Shown: piece by piece, positions 47,865 to 58,729 of the stretch
Position numbering within the stretch: position 1 is the first letter of the stretch
Layout: each line of letters starts with the position of its first letter
NCBI RefSeq assembly: GCF_040183065.1
Contig: NC_091119.1
Coordinates: forward strand, 104,336,263 to 104,400,262
Direction: 5' to 3'
From: Periplaneta americana
Taxonomy: Eukaryota; Arthropoda; Insecta; Blattodea; Blattidae
Length of the DNA: 64,000 bases
Translations under genes and position numbers: made by a program
The notes under the pieces: model-generated
Told to the model about the DNA's origin: nothing
What the model saw: only the letters and a program-made list of their open reading frames with translations
Database searches by the model: none

Positions 47865-48838
47865 ATGTATTCAAATCAAGAGCTGGCAGAGATACCCTTC
47901 ATGTACGGTAAGGCGGACGGCAATGCTGCGCTGGCTCGTCGTTTCTACTAGGAGAGGTACCCACAGCGACAATGAGCGTATTCCGAATCTCACCGGTGAG
48001 CAATCCGATGGCATTACGGTGTTCCGAATTCCACCGATGACGTCATTGATGCTCCACCGGTGTCGCACCGGTGCCATCAACTTGCAGAGGTGGTGGTAGT
48101 CTCCATTAGCCGCCATCAGTGAATCTGATTGGTTCTTGTATAGGGCGGGAATTAGCAGACGAATGACATCGTGCACTGTTGTGTCATGGCGGTGTGTTCT
48201 GCTGTATTGTTTGTAATGAGCACAACGTAAAAACAATATGTTAATAGCTTATGAGCGAACATGTCAACGGACCAGTTATTACTACCGGTTCAAGAAATAA
48301 GTTGTTTATGATCTCTTTTATTTGAACGAGATGGCAGTACGGAAATTTCGCAAAATTTTGCTAGCGTAGCACAGATAACCACTTACACAGTCGCCATGAC
48401 AGCATCGATTCTTCCAGCAGTTTTGTTCCTTATTTTCGTTGCAACGTGACGTCATTGATGCCACCGGACCGGTGAGATTCGGAATACGCTGAATGTCCAG
48501 ATCGGAAGACATTTGCACGTCTCCATTACCGTCTGTGCGAGTATGGAAAATTTAACTCTCCTGGTTTGGGAAGGGGACGACCAAGATCTACAACTCCAGA
48601 AGTACAGGAGGAGATTCTGGAGGCTGTGAACATGACACCGTCTATCAGCACACGAAGGGTAGCGTTGCAAGTCAGTGTTCCTCATACGACTGTCTGGAGA
48701 ATTGTCTGTCGAATTGTGGCATGTTCTGAGGACATATGCAATACTCCTGGAGTTTGGGATCGTGTTCGCAGGTCAATGAGACATCGATGTGAGGTCTGTA
48801 TTCAGGCAGGAGGTGGACATTTTGAACATCTTCTGTAA
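47865..48838 (+). pseudogene. DUF4817-type mariner-like transposase, interrupted and core-deleted
   Basis: The N-terminus MYSNQELAEIPFMYGKADGN (ATG 47865) has a TAG after RRFY and is then cut by a nested insertion at 47975-48492. Coding resumes exactly in register with CPDRKTFARLHYRLCEYGK, then GRGRPRSTTPEVQEEILEAV and STRRVALQVSVPHTTVWRIV (helix-turn-helix). After that the DDE catalytic core is deleted, and the frame continues NTPGVWDRVRRSMRHRCE to GGGHFEHLL and the stop at 48838. This copy could move only with a transposase supplied elsewhere. Confidence 0.82.
47975..48492. mobile_element. Nested 518-bp element with 22-bp inverted ends
   Basis: AGCGTATTCCGAATCTCACC plus GG at 47975-47996 is exactly inverted at 48469-48490. 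The interrupted codon context (CGA CAA TG|T CCA) and ATG on both sides (47972-47974, 48493-48495) suggest a 3-bp target duplication. A second shared block (GATGACGTCATTGATG / GTGACGTCATTGATG) lies inside. No coding. Confidence 0.82.
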
Positions 48839-49009
48839 TGACAACGACCTGCGGAAAGAAAAACGTTCCGGTGAATTTCAATGTTGTGAAGGTCATAACT
48901 CGGAAATGAAGCATTTCCGGACACATGTTGTAATGAACTATTTTCATTGTCTACATGTGGGAAATACATACCTGAAATTATGCCCCGTATTTTTGAAACA
49001 CCCTGTATA

Positions 49010-50025
49010 TTTAAGCCAATGGCCAAGTTCGGAATCTTTGTTTAAGTATTCTTTACAAAGCACCTTATTTTTCTGAATTCTACGGAAAATACTTTGTCCG
49101 AAATGGAATGTGCAGCATGTAAAATACGATAGTCGGGAAAAGAAGCTAAAATAGCAGCATGAGTAGCTTGCTTGAAGTCCACGTAGAAACAATCAATAAT
49201 AATTTATTGTCCAGTTACAGAAAAGCGTAATTTCTTCAGTTCGATCTACATGTTCATATATTCTGTATAAGTTTTGTATTTTAAGCAGCAGTATGGAACT
49301 GATATATAACAATTGTTCACATAAACATGAATAATTGTGTACAGCTGAGCAAAATTGGCTAGTGAATAAGAAAATGTGCCATCGCCAAATGCGACCCTCT
49401 GTTTACGTAATATATTTAAATTTTCTTCCTATGTAAATAAAACTATTTGAACATTCTTTTTTTTTTTATCGACAGTTTAAGTGTTATTTATTGCGTCAAG
49501 CGAACATTACGGTATCGGTGGTGCTGTTACTTTTTCGACACCCTTTCAATTTATTAGGTTTAAACGATGTTTTTCATGTACCGCACTCGGGTCCTCCAAA
49601 ACCAACGCAAACTCGCTGTGATTTAATCCTCCTGATTAGCTGTCCTGCCGCAAACATGCTGTCCCTATGCGCACTACGTGGTCACTCTTAAACAAGCACA
49701 GTATACTTCAGGTTAGCAATGTTTATGATATTATGCACTACGAGTTGAAATAAAGATGCCTAAAAGCTAAAAGAAGTGTACGAAAGTGAGTAGAGGAATT
49801 CTGAAGACAGCATGTCTGTGTAAGTGGCGACATAATTGTGTGTAATTTATGTAAGACTGACATAATCTGTTCTAAAAGACGGTATTTATAACATTATTGT
49901 AATTAAAAAATATATAAACCATTTGAAATTGATGATCATACCAACATTCCTTTCAACAAAGTTGAAGACAACCACTTTAAAAATGTTCTTGGAAAGTGCA
50001 CTTGTACACAAGGGCAGTATCGTAT
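49010..50025. other. Intronic DNA, nothing recognised
   Basis: Includes a T10 tract near 49459. A 66-codon frame at 49491-49691 has no known match. Confidence 0.4.
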
Positions 50026-50029
50026 ATTA

Positions 50030-50400
50030 TTGTAGTACCGGTATTTTTTCAGTTAAATTTGCAGAAAAGATTGTTGTAATATAGGCTTAAATATTTCATC
50101 CTGAACAGTACCTGTGTTACAGTTGTACCAGTGTTCTAAGTTAAAATTTCACAACAAAGATTATCGTAATATGGGCTTAAACATTGCATTCAAATCCGTA
50201 CCTATGAAAAGTAACAGTAAAAGTTAAAATTTCACATCAAACATTATTGTAATATAGGCTTAAACATGTTAAGAGTAGTGCCTTTGATAAAGTAAAATTT
50301 CAAATTAACATTTTACTGCTATAATGTAGACTTAAACATTTCATTATGCAATAGTGCTGTGAAACAGTAAAATTTTAAGTTAACAGTTTACAGGAAAAAC
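50030..50400. repeat. Degenerate tandem repeat, ~75-90-bp unit, four copies
   Basis: GTAATATAGGCTTAAAC-type blocks recur at about 50076, 50166, 50249 and 50322, each with AGTTAAAATTTCA nearby. Confidence 0.7.
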
Positions 50401-50439
50401 TACGGTATGTTTTTTTTTTTTAATATAGAACACATCCCT

Positions 50440-51200
50440 ACTCTTGAAATCATTCTTTTATTTATTTTTATTTATTTATTTTGCTAACAATTGTAACATA
50501 AAATATAATATAAACAGAAAAACTTTAGCTCGTCCCTGAAAGAGTAGAACTCGTGCTCAGAGGCAGATTCCTGATTTGAAATTAAGAAATATATAACACA
50601 ATTTGTCTTATGTCTACTACGCAATAAGAATATGTAAATTTAAATTTACGATTTCTTAATTTTTATAAAATTCACACATAACTTTTTAAATTTAATACTA
50701 GAACCATTAGAATTGACAAGATTAGGATATTTAAATATAAATTTATTATACATATCCTTGGGCCTAAATTACTATTATGATTAAATACTGTAGCAGTGTT
50801 GCATTTTAGTTCAAAGAATCTTAAAACATTCATACCTTTTGTTTCATAACTATGAGAATACAATTCAAAATTATTTCGATTTTTATGTATGAATTTTATT
50901 AATAGAAAACAATAAATTAGTCTTATTTTAAGAGCATTAAAAGTCTAAAAACAATTTTTGAGTTGGAAAATCAATAGGTTTATGAAGATATATTTTAATT
51001 ATTTTCTTCTGTAATAAACAAAGTGGATTAAAATTGGATTTAAATAAGCTACCCCATCCTATAATTCCATACATAATCACCGATTGAAATAAAGTTAAGT
51101 ATATTGTGCGTAATATACTTATTGACAAGTAATTCCTCAATAAAACAAAATAATATATTATTTTACGTAATTTATTACAATTTATATCAAACCATTTCTT
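50440..51200 (-). pseudogene. 5'-truncated LINE copy related to the 17.5-kb element
   Basis: On the minus strand YLSISILRTIYLTLFQSVIM and GIIGWGS, then LLQKKIIKIYLHKPIDFPT (51140-50937) match the RT C-terminus of the 17.5-kb LINE (LRTVYLALFQSI, LLQKRIIKICLYKPFDYPT). NHNSNLGPRICINL-like sequence (50863-50672) matches its end. The 3' UTR keeps the GAGCACGAG...CTCTTTCAGG segment, and the tail is (TAAA)-type. Stops and frame changes show it is dead. It lies antisense to the 17.5-kb copy and in sense with the antiporter gene. Confidence 0.85.
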
Positions 51201-51510
51201 TAAATTAATTTAAGTCCATTATTTGAATTATGTACAGTATGTGTTTGTTGTCTTTGATGTGGGAGTAGTCTGTTTACATCGTACAGCACCACGCGCTACT
51301 ACTCTAGTTACAAGACTTGTCGTTGAAATGCTCGTGATTATATTTTATTAAATTATTATTAATCAGTGTCAAAGATTGTTTATTGTAGATGTGAGAGTGT
51401 AAATCTACATAAGTTTATTCAATAAGAGGTAGCGGAAGGTATTGGTAGAATGATAGAGTGAAACGGGAGTATTCCTGTGCAATGTCTGATTTGTCGATAA
51501 AATTTTATCA

Positions 51511-51595
51511 CGACCAGGGTGGGAATCGAACCCAGGTTATGTGTATGAGCCATAGACGTGACAACTCATCCCCATACGTCTTGGTCACAGTAGGA
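51511..51595 (-). repeat. tRNA-like module
   Basis: On the minus strand, CCTGGGTTCGATTCCCACC is a strong B box, with GACCAAGACGTATGGGGATG upstream as a weak A-box region. It is probably a SINE head. Confidence 0.5.
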
Positions 51596-51713
51596 GTAAG
51601 CACTCATTCACTGTGCATGCTGGTCTATTGTCTTACTATTGTCTTATGTCAATGACAAGCTTGTTTTATATGACATTACACATGTCATTTATTTCAGACA
51701 AATAATATATTAT

Positions 51714-52571
51714 CAGGGTTATCAAGAGAATAAATTCTATAGGAGGACATGGAATCTAAAATACGAGGACACTGCTGAAAAAAGGAGGACTTTTTAAAAA
51801 TTGGTATGAACAAAATTAAAGATAAAACAATGGCTCGCCTTAGTTTTCTCACTAGTTGCTGGATCAGTATTACATCTGTACCCTACTTATCGGTGGAGCG
51901 CACTTTGTGAACAAGAGCCTGAAGAGACAAACTTCTATCTTGTAACAAATAACTATGGACCTGTTCACAGGACATGTCCTTGAAATTATATTTCACCATG
52001 ACGATACCTCTGACTGTCTCCCTTAGCATGCGATTTCGTTCTTTTGTCCATTGAGTAGATATTAGGGAAAATACTCTCTCAGCACTTCCATTGTGACTGG
52101 GATAAATAAATAGAATTGACATATTTTTAAGAGTTCTGAGAAAGTTTCAGTGCTCGCAGAACTACTGTAATTGAAGAATTTGCACCATTGTTTATCTGAA
52201 CTTAAATCTTTGTCCAAATTAACTTGATTGTCATATCTTTGTACATTGACGAATAAAATTGATAAAATAGCTTAGAATCATGAATAGTGACATTTTTAGA
52301 GTGTAAGGATTCAATGCATGGCAATAGGTCATCATATTTTATGTTTTTTTAGTGCTCCAGCTTCAACTATTGAAAGCAGTTAAATTATTTCATATGGTTT
52401 CACCATTTGTTTAGATATTCTATGCATAATATCGCACAGTATTCAATATTCATATTAGTTCTAGTTGAAATGCGAAATGCCGGACATTTATTTTTTTTAA
52501 ATGCCTGCCGGACAGGATAAATGATTAAAAAAAGGACATGTCTTCCTTTTGCCGGAAGGATGGTAACCCTG
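51714..52571 (-). mobile_element. Internally deleted hAT element
   Basis: CAGGGTTATCA at 51714 is inverted at the right end as TGGTAACCCTG (ending 52571, one mismatch). The flanks share ATATTA (TATATTAT versus CATATTAA, 6 of 8). Inside is only the end of a transposase on the minus strand. Confidence 0.75.
51883..52122 (-). pseudogene. hAT transposase C-terminal (dimerisation) fragment
   Basis: NGSAERVFSLISTQWTKERN and RMLRETVRGIVMVKYNFK match the C-terminal E-R-x-F-S block of hAT transposases of the BED-finger group. The N-terminal finger and the first two catalytic Asp residues are gone. Confidence 0.8.
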
Positions 52572-52579
52572 CATATTAA

Positions 52580-53270
52580 GCATTAATCTCAAACCACCAA
52601 CACAGTGAAAATATTTTATGTTAGTACGAAATAGGCTATAAAGAAGAAAATGTAATGAATCTGGTAGGTATATGTTGTGTGAATTATTAAGTTGAAATTG
52701 CTATTAAAATTAATGAGTATATATTTTGTATCATTTCTACCCATATGAATAACAAAATCACTCCTCCCTCTATCTTATGCAATAGTTCAAAATAGGCTAG
52801 TGTAAAATCTTGATGGTGATACGAGTATTTGATGCTCATATAATATTTAAGAGCTTTAGAGCTCCAGGTCCTCGGACTGATCATGTGTTTTTCCGGGAAT
52901 GGAACCTTACCTTCCTGTCACTAGCCTACTGTACTCATGAATGTCGACCAGGATGGAACAATCATCATAAATAGTGCGGACAACAGGTCAATATGAGCCC
53001 ACGTATGTGAATCTATTCCGGTCAGGTTTTGAAAAACCAGCCAGCCAGTGTTTAGATACTTCCATTGTGATTAAGGTGTATGAGGGTGAGTAGAATGTGC
53101 CTCATCCGTTGTGAATTCGTCGTCTCTGACTATCTACATTCTGCATTCAAGGACAGCGCACTTTCACCCATTCTATTCTCATATTTATAAGTACTGCGAA
53201 CGAACCACCAAGCATGAAAATTTCGGGGATCTCTAACCATGTCCAACTCCTATGGAAGGAAGATAGATCT
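52580..53270. other. Intronic DNA, nothing recognised
   Basis: No gene or repeat boundary seen. Confidence 0.4.
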
Positions 53271-53272
53271 TG

Positions 53273-53340
53273 ACTTCCTGGCAGGAATTGATCCCGAACC
53301 CACAGAATTTTTAGCTAGAGACATTATCTTTCGAGACACA
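53273..53340 (-). repeat. Weak tRNA-like fragment
   Basis: On the minus strand, GTCTCTAGCTAAAAATTC then GGGATCAATTCCTGCCAGG resembles A- and B-box spacing; both boxes are degenerate. Confidence 0.35.
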
Positions 53341-53544
53341 GAGAAATTTATAACCGTTGATAACAAACAGTTTCTGAGAAAAAATCAAAATTTTTAGACT
53401 AGGTACAGCAGAGTGTCGATAGTCCGACGCTAGGTATAATCCGAGTGACGAAGAAGCATAAAAAAAAAAAAACAACAAAATGACCAACCGCTAACAAACA
53501 ACAATCTATTTCCGACGCGTCTTTGAATTCAGTTATGTTTTTTT

Positions 53545-53590
53545 TAATTGGGTTATTTAACGACGCTGCATCAACATCTCAGGTTTTTGA
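53545..53590 (-). mobile_element. SINE 3'-end fragment
   Basis: GGGTTATTTAACGACGCTGC matches the 3' end motif of the SINE copies at 39933 and 61168. Only about 45 bp remain. Confidence 0.5.
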
Positions 53591-53716
53591 GTTCATTTTT
53601 GCAAAATTCAAATAAGTCAAGTGCTAAATCAAAAAGAAAAATATTATTCAATCATATGATTCATTTTAATGTATATTGTAAGGTTATAAATTTACATTTT
53701 ATTTATTAAAATTGTT

Positions 53717-53748
53717 AACGTTTCCGCCATGCAATATGGCATCTTCAG
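53717..53748 (-). ncRNA. Hammerhead-ribozyme-like core (Penelope-type candidate)
   Basis: The minus strand reads CTGAAGA (53748-53742), a six-pair stem TGCCAT/ATGGCG with loop ATTGC, then GAAAC (53724-53720). This is the hammerhead consensus CUGANGA, stem II, GAAA. Such motifs are known in Penelope-like retroelements. Stems I and III and a cleavage triplet are not clear, and no reverse transcriptase was found nearby. Confidence 0.45.
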
Positions 53749-53759
53749 ACATTGATTAG

Positions 53760-55130
53760 ATATATATTATGAAAAAAAAAACATTGCAGTAAGATTGTGA
53801 AGTGTAGTTTATTAATGTCAAAGTTAAAAATATTAAAAATGTTAAAATAGTGAAAACACTTAAGTATACAGTTACAGTCAAAATTTTAACTATGCATATT
53901 TAATCGAAATAATAAAGCACATGAATATTATTTGTCAAATGAGAGTATCACAAATAACTAACATATGGAAGGGTTTTTATAAGTGAACCTTGTTAGGAAA
54001 TCTAAATGTGGTTGTGAGCTCATGTTTAAATACATAGACTTATTAAATATTCATATTTTTACAAAATATAATATGAATGAATGAATGATAATTAATATTT
54101 GAAAAAAAAAAAAAAACATATAAACTACCATAATGCAAGTACTATGAGCATAGAGAAGAACTTGTTCTATTGCATTGATTGTGTTATATGTTACGAAATG
54201 ATTAAATGAATCATAAATTTTGGATATGAACGTATATTGTATGATTAAATATGGTTGCTATTTTGTGCTAAGTTGTATTACACTGAAGATAAACAATAAA
54301 TTATACAGGTACAAAATATTTAAAAGTAATATACATGTTTTACTTTCATTAGGCCTACTTTATTACTATATTATTAGTATTATCCGAGTTTTCGATATGC
54401 CGAGGTAGCCTAGATCCCATCCAACTCGAATTATCAAAACTTTATGCAGGGGTTCTCAAGATTTTGAAGATTGTGAGCATCGTCCACATGTAATAGTAAG
54501 TGAGCGAGCACCATGAAATCGAGTAGGTTTAGTAGGCCTATATGAATACACAAATAAAATAAATAAACAAATAAATGAATGTTTAAAACACTTATCAGTA
54601 TAATATCCTTGAACTTTAATGTTACTCAGAATGTCAGTAATATTTCAGGGCTAAGGAGGACTGGAGATCTATCAATTGAAGATCTTGAATAAAATAAAAT
54701 TGATTTTCCTTATTTAGTTCAAACTGAATTATACACCATGAAATAAGGCCTATAATATTATATTATAATGGATGGATGAGAACACTATTTGTTCTGGCTC
54801 ATACAACGAAGTTTTAATTGAAAAATGGACCCCAGGTGTGTTCGTGCTCGCGAGCACCTCTTTAATTGCATGCCGAGAGCATCAAATGTCATTTAAAGAG
54901 CACCATGGCGCTCGCGTGCACCTGGTTGAAAACGCCTGCTCTAATGTATAGGAACATGAGGAGTGAATTTATATTTCTTGCTCTTTATGTGAAAATTTGG
55001 CCCAGATAAAATTTGTCACGATAAAGACACACAATTTGTGGGAGATCGAGATACAGTATGTCATATGACGTTCTTATCGAAATGTGAAGCAATAAAAAGG
55101 ATACGGTAGGTATATATATATATTTTTTTT
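53760..55130. other. AT-rich intronic DNA
   Basis: Contains an A14 tract near 54102. Short frames (for example 54220-54408) are not recognised. Confidence 0.4.
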
Positions 55131-55134
55131 TTAC

Positions 55135-55236
55135 CTGTACAGTAGCCTTGGGAAACCAGGCCCATGCTACGAAGACCTTCTCTTTGAGAGTGAGGTTCCC
55201 CCCAGCTGCAGCCGCTACGGACACGATCAGCCTTCC
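55135..55236 (-). CDS. SLC9B/NHA-type antiporter, penultimate exon
   Basis: The 102-bp exon lies between the acceptor CTGCAG (AG at 55238-55237) and a GTAAAA donor (GT at 55134-55133), phase 0 on both sides. It encodes GRLIVSVAAAAGG, then NLTLKEKVFVAWAWFPKATVQ. The signature LKEKVFVA-W-KATVQ is characteristic of CPA2 antiporters of the SLC9B group. The donor is weak: positions +4 to +6 are all A and the intron begins with an A/T run. It follows a 5.36-kb intron and precedes an 8.68-kb intron. Confidence 0.88.
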
Positions 55237-55691
55237 CTGCAGACGGCAGCAAAACAATAAACTGTATGGTGTGAATGAAAAATATAGAATACATTTCTTT
55301 CATTAGGTTCTGTAGTACCGAAATTAATATAGTTCATACGTAAGGTACTTTTTCAATCTGTTATTTAATGAAGTTGCATCAAGTGCCAATTTATGTAGAG
55401 TCAATTATATTTAGGGTGACCAGACGTCCTCTTTTGTCGGACATGTCCTCCTTTTTAGGCCTTTGTCCGAGGTCCGGACGGATTTAAAAAAATCAAGAAA
55501 TGTCCTCCTTTTCGTAACTTGCATACCTGCTATTTCGAAATTATCTGATTTGACGCTTTTTTCAAGTAATTTGCCTGTAGGTGACAGCAGCATCGATGGA
55601 ATGTACTCTTTGCCAACGATCATAACTCTCTTTGCTTACAAAGTAATATTAAATTCACATTTTGTGCCGTCTTTTTATGTATTTTGATAAT

Positions 55692-56250
55692 AATTATAGT
55701 TCCCTTGGCTTTCATATACAGTTAACTGTAAAATCATTATATATTATTAAGTTTTATCATAAGTATACTGTAATAAAATCGATATTGACATAATTTTAAG
55801 TATAATATAGGCCTAAGCCTATAGATATTTTCTGTACCATTTCATAATTATAGTTTTTTTACTTTCATATGTAGTTAACTGTAAAATCATTTTATATTAG
55901 TAAGTTTTATCATATGTATGCTGTAATAAAATGGATAGTGACATAATTTTAAGTATAGGCCTAAGCCTAAATCTAAATAGATATTTTCTGTCCCCTTTAA
56001 CAATTATAGTTTCTTTACTTTAGTATGTAGTTAACTGTGAAATATTTTATATTATTAAGTTTTATCATATGTATGCTGTAATAAAATAGATATTGACATA
56101 ATTTTAAGTATAATATAGGCCTAAGTCTAAATATAAATAGATATTTTCTGTCCCCTTTAATAATTTATAGTTTCTTTACTTTCATTATGTAGCTAACTGT
56201 AAAATCATTATTAATAAGATTTATCATAATTATTTTTCAATATTAACATA
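55692..56250. repeat. ~155-bp tandem repeat inside the hAT element
   Basis: Units begin AATTATAGTT at 55692, 55846 and 56002 and a fourth near 56163. Each contains GTTAACTGTAAAAT, AAGTTTTATCAT and TAGGCCTAAG. The last unit is split by the SINE at 56256-56607, with its end at about 56660-56700. Confidence 0.85.
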
Positions 56251-56255
56251 CTTTC

Positions 56256-56607
56256 AGTCCCGCGCCATGGCGTCGCGGTCTAAGGCATCCTGCCTAGGAC
56301 TCGCGTTACGGAATGCGCGCTAGTTCGAGTCCTCATGGGGGAAGAAATTTTCTCATGAAATTTCGGCCAGTGTATGGGACAGGTGCCCACCCAGCATCGT
56401 GATGCACTTGGGGAGCTACGATAGGTAGCGAAATCCGGTTGCGAATGCCAGCTATAACGGCTGGGGGGATCATCGTGCTAACCACACGATACCTCCATTC
56501 TGGTTGGATGATCGTCCACCTCTGCTTCGACATGTGGGCGTGAGGCCAGCAGCCGTCTGGTCGGTCTAGGCCCTTCACGAGTGTAGCGCCACGGATTATT
56601 ATTATAT
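56256..56607 (+). mobile_element. tRNA-derived SINE, copy B, with 11-bp target duplication
   Basis: Same family as 32284: GGCGTCGCGGTCTAAGGCAT, CTAGTTCGAGTCC, AATTTCGGCCAGTGTATGGG, TAGCGCCACGGATTATTATT. Flanks AACATACTTTC (56245-56255) and AACATACTTTT (56608-56618) are a target duplication with one change. Confidence 0.92.
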
Positions 56608-56889
56608 AACATACTTTTAAATCTGTACTGTAAATATTTTGTAAGAAACTATAACTATAGTATAGTATAATATAGGCCTAAGCCTAAATCTAAGTACATA
56701 TTTTATGTCCTCTTTTTTCGAACAATGTCCTTTTTGAGGCTTTGTGTCCTCTTGTCTACCGATGTGAATCTGGTCACCCTAATTATATTATCAAATTGGT
56801 GAGAGCTAGATCAATTCGAAAATTTGTCATGAGATTACTTTACATTTGTCTTACAGTTTAGGAAACTTAGTAGGAAACCCTACCAAGAA

Positions 56890-56972
56890 GTCAGCCCAAA
56901 TGGGATTCGAACCCATATTTGAACGCAGCTTTGAATTAGCAGGCAAACGTATACAGCTTTAGCTACGCCGAT
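56890..56972 (-). repeat. tRNA-like module
   Basis: On the minus strand, GGCGTAGCTAAAGCTGTATACG and ATGGGTTCGAATCCCATTTGG form A/B-box blocks. The T-arm pairs well (ATGGG/CCCAT). The D and acceptor arms are imperfect, so it is a SINE head or tRNA relic. Confidence 0.55.
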
Positions 56973-56989
56973 AACAGCAACAAACCTAT

Positions 56990-57430
56990 GTACTCGTATT
57001 CATTCATAGTTTTCTGTCCAAGGGTAGTCTTCCATTGCAAACGCAACATTGTCCAATCTTTCCTCTTCTCCGCATTCCTCTTCGTCTCCACAAAAGATCC
57101 ATAAATCTTAATGTTGTCTATCTTCTGATTTCTTCTGCCCCGAACTCTTCTCCCGTTCCCTATTCCTTCCAGTGCATCTTTCAGTAGGCAGTTTCTTCTT
57201 AACCAGTGGCCCAGCCAATTCCTTTTTCTCTTCTTCATCAGTTTCAGCATTACAGTTTCTTCACCCACTCTGTCTAGCACAGCTTGATTTCTTATTCTGT
57301 CTGTCCATTTCACACGTTCCATTCTTCTTCATACCCACATTTAAAATGCTCCTAGTCGTTTCTCTTCACTTCCTTGTAATGTCCATGTTTCTGTCCCATA
57401 CAATACTACACTACACATAAAGCATATTTC
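56990..57430 (-). pseudogene. LINE reverse-transcriptase C-terminal relic (family shared with 21.8 kb)
   Basis: MERVKWTDRIRNQAVLDRVG, MKKRKRNWLGHWLRRNCLLK, GRRVRGRRNQKIDNIKIYG and KRNAEKRKDW form the C-terminal tail of a widespread insect endonuclease/RT LINE. Frame 57322-56963 is open, and upstream homologous residues have stops. 5'-truncated copy. Confidence 0.78.
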
Positions 57431-57904
57431 TTCCTTAGTTTTTTTTTTAGACAAGTTATAGTAGTGTTTATTTCGTTAATATACCAGTTCACCAATGAAG
57501 TGTACGATTCCGTTGAAATTTCAACCAATCAAATTCATACTGTTAATTTCATTTTGTAAAGTTTGTTTTTGTAGCTGATGATTGGCAATTTTTTCCACAA
57601 GTGAAGAACATCATATCTACTTATGAATGCACTTAGAAATAATCAACATTTCTCTCAGCACCAAGGACACATTAAATTTTATTTTGTGGCATATAAATTA
57701 TTTTTGTTGATTTATTTTTTACTTTTATTAAAATTATTTATTTTGTTTTTGCATATGTTGTAAAGTGTAAGCAGAACTAAAAAAGATAAAAATTAAAGTA
57801 TATGGTCCTGTATTAACTAATAAAGTTAATAGTAGATATCCTGCAAATAACCTATCCTATTATCCTGCTATTTTACGGTCAATTTCTAATAAATTAGGAG
57901 GAAT

Positions 57905-58330
57905 AATTCATCTATATGTGTTGCGAGCTGCTACGGTTGTCGTCATTTCTCGCTTCCCATCAGCCATCTTTTCCTATCATTCCACTCTCCTTCTTGAAGA
58001 CTTCTTGCATCCATGGAATCTAAGATATCTTCTTTCCAATTCTTCATTGGTCTTCCCCTCTTTCTATGTTGTACAGGAGACCATTGCCATACTTTGTATA
58101 TCATACGCTTAATAGGAATCGTTTAGCTTCTATGGTATCCAAGAATGTTCTATCTACTTCCATTATTTGTCTTATCGTCTCATTTTTAACAATGGTCATC
58201 CTGGAGATACCAACACTTCTCCGTCAGAATTCCATCTCTAAATGGAACCAATCTCTTCTTATCCAGTTGATTGGTTAAGCTCCCGTGTTTCAGTCCCATA
58301 AGTACAGAATAAATACTTTCCACTATTTTG
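57905..58330 (-). pseudogene. Second LINE RT C-terminal relic, different family
   Basis: On the minus strand WQWSPVQHRKRGRPMKNWKE, DILDSMDARSLQEGEWNDRK and RWLMGSEK resemble the C-terminal K-R-G-R-P-x3-W region of RTE-like LINEs. Preceding coding pieces are out of frame. Confidence 0.65.
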
Positions 58331-58339
58331 CAAATCTAG

Positions 58340-58545
58340 CTTTCAGGTGAAGTTCCCTGTGAAGCAGACTTGAATAATTTCAAGGGAAAAAATTGTTCTG
58401 GGGCCGAGTATCGATCCCGGGACCATTCACTTAGCGCAGGAATGCTCTATCGACTGACCTACTCAGGAACTACACCCGACACCGCCCAATTTTTTCCCTT
58501 TACATCCACACAACTCAAGTGGGCTGACAAGGCGCCAGAAACCCA
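58340..58545 (-). mobile_element. tRNA-derived SINE (minus), copy 1 of a local pair
   Basis: On the minus strand, GGTCAGTCGATAGAGCATTCC and GGTCCCGGGATCGATACTCGG precede a body with CAATTTTTTCCCTTGAAATT and CAGGGAACTTCACCTGAAAG. A partial second copy lies at 58630. Confidence 0.7.
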
Positions 58546-58629
58546 ACTTTGAGTGCACACAAACTCTGTGTGACTTGAATTGTGGTTTTTGTTAACGTAC
58601 CTACAGTGACGTATATATTATGAAAATTT

Positions 58630-58725
58630 GGCTTTCAGGTGAAGCTCCCTGACAGACTTGACTAATTTCAAGGGAAAAAATTGTTCCGGGTCGGGTATCG
58701 ATCCCGGAACCATTCGCTTATTCCA
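58630..58725 (-). mobile_element. Truncated second copy of the same SINE
   Basis: GGCTTTCAGGTGAAGCTCCC to GGTCGGGTATCGATCCCGG duplicates the left part of 58340-58545, about 290 bp away. Confidence 0.7.
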
Positions 58726-58729
58726 ATTA

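Larger units (their letters stand above)
47612..49005 (+). mobile_element. Mariner-like element with ~163-bp inverted termini, internally deleted
   Basis: The ends CAGGATGTTTAAAAAATACG (47612) and its near inverse (ending ACACCCTG at 49005) are flanked by TA. The inverted repeats are long: 47612-47774 against 48842-49005, around 90 percent identical by eye. The interior encodes pieces of one transposase and carries a nested 518-bp insertion. Confidence 0.88.
55412..56781. mobile_element. Non-autonomous hAT-type element with perfect 8-bp duplication
   Basis: TAGGGTGACCAGA at 55412 is inverted at 56769-56781, and both flanks are ATTATATT (55404-55411, 56782-56789), an exact 8-bp duplication. 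Related TGTCCTC motifs lie just inside both ends. The interior is a tandem repeat and a SINE. The 70-codon minus frame at 55411-55623 is not recognisable as a transposase. Confidence 0.92.
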
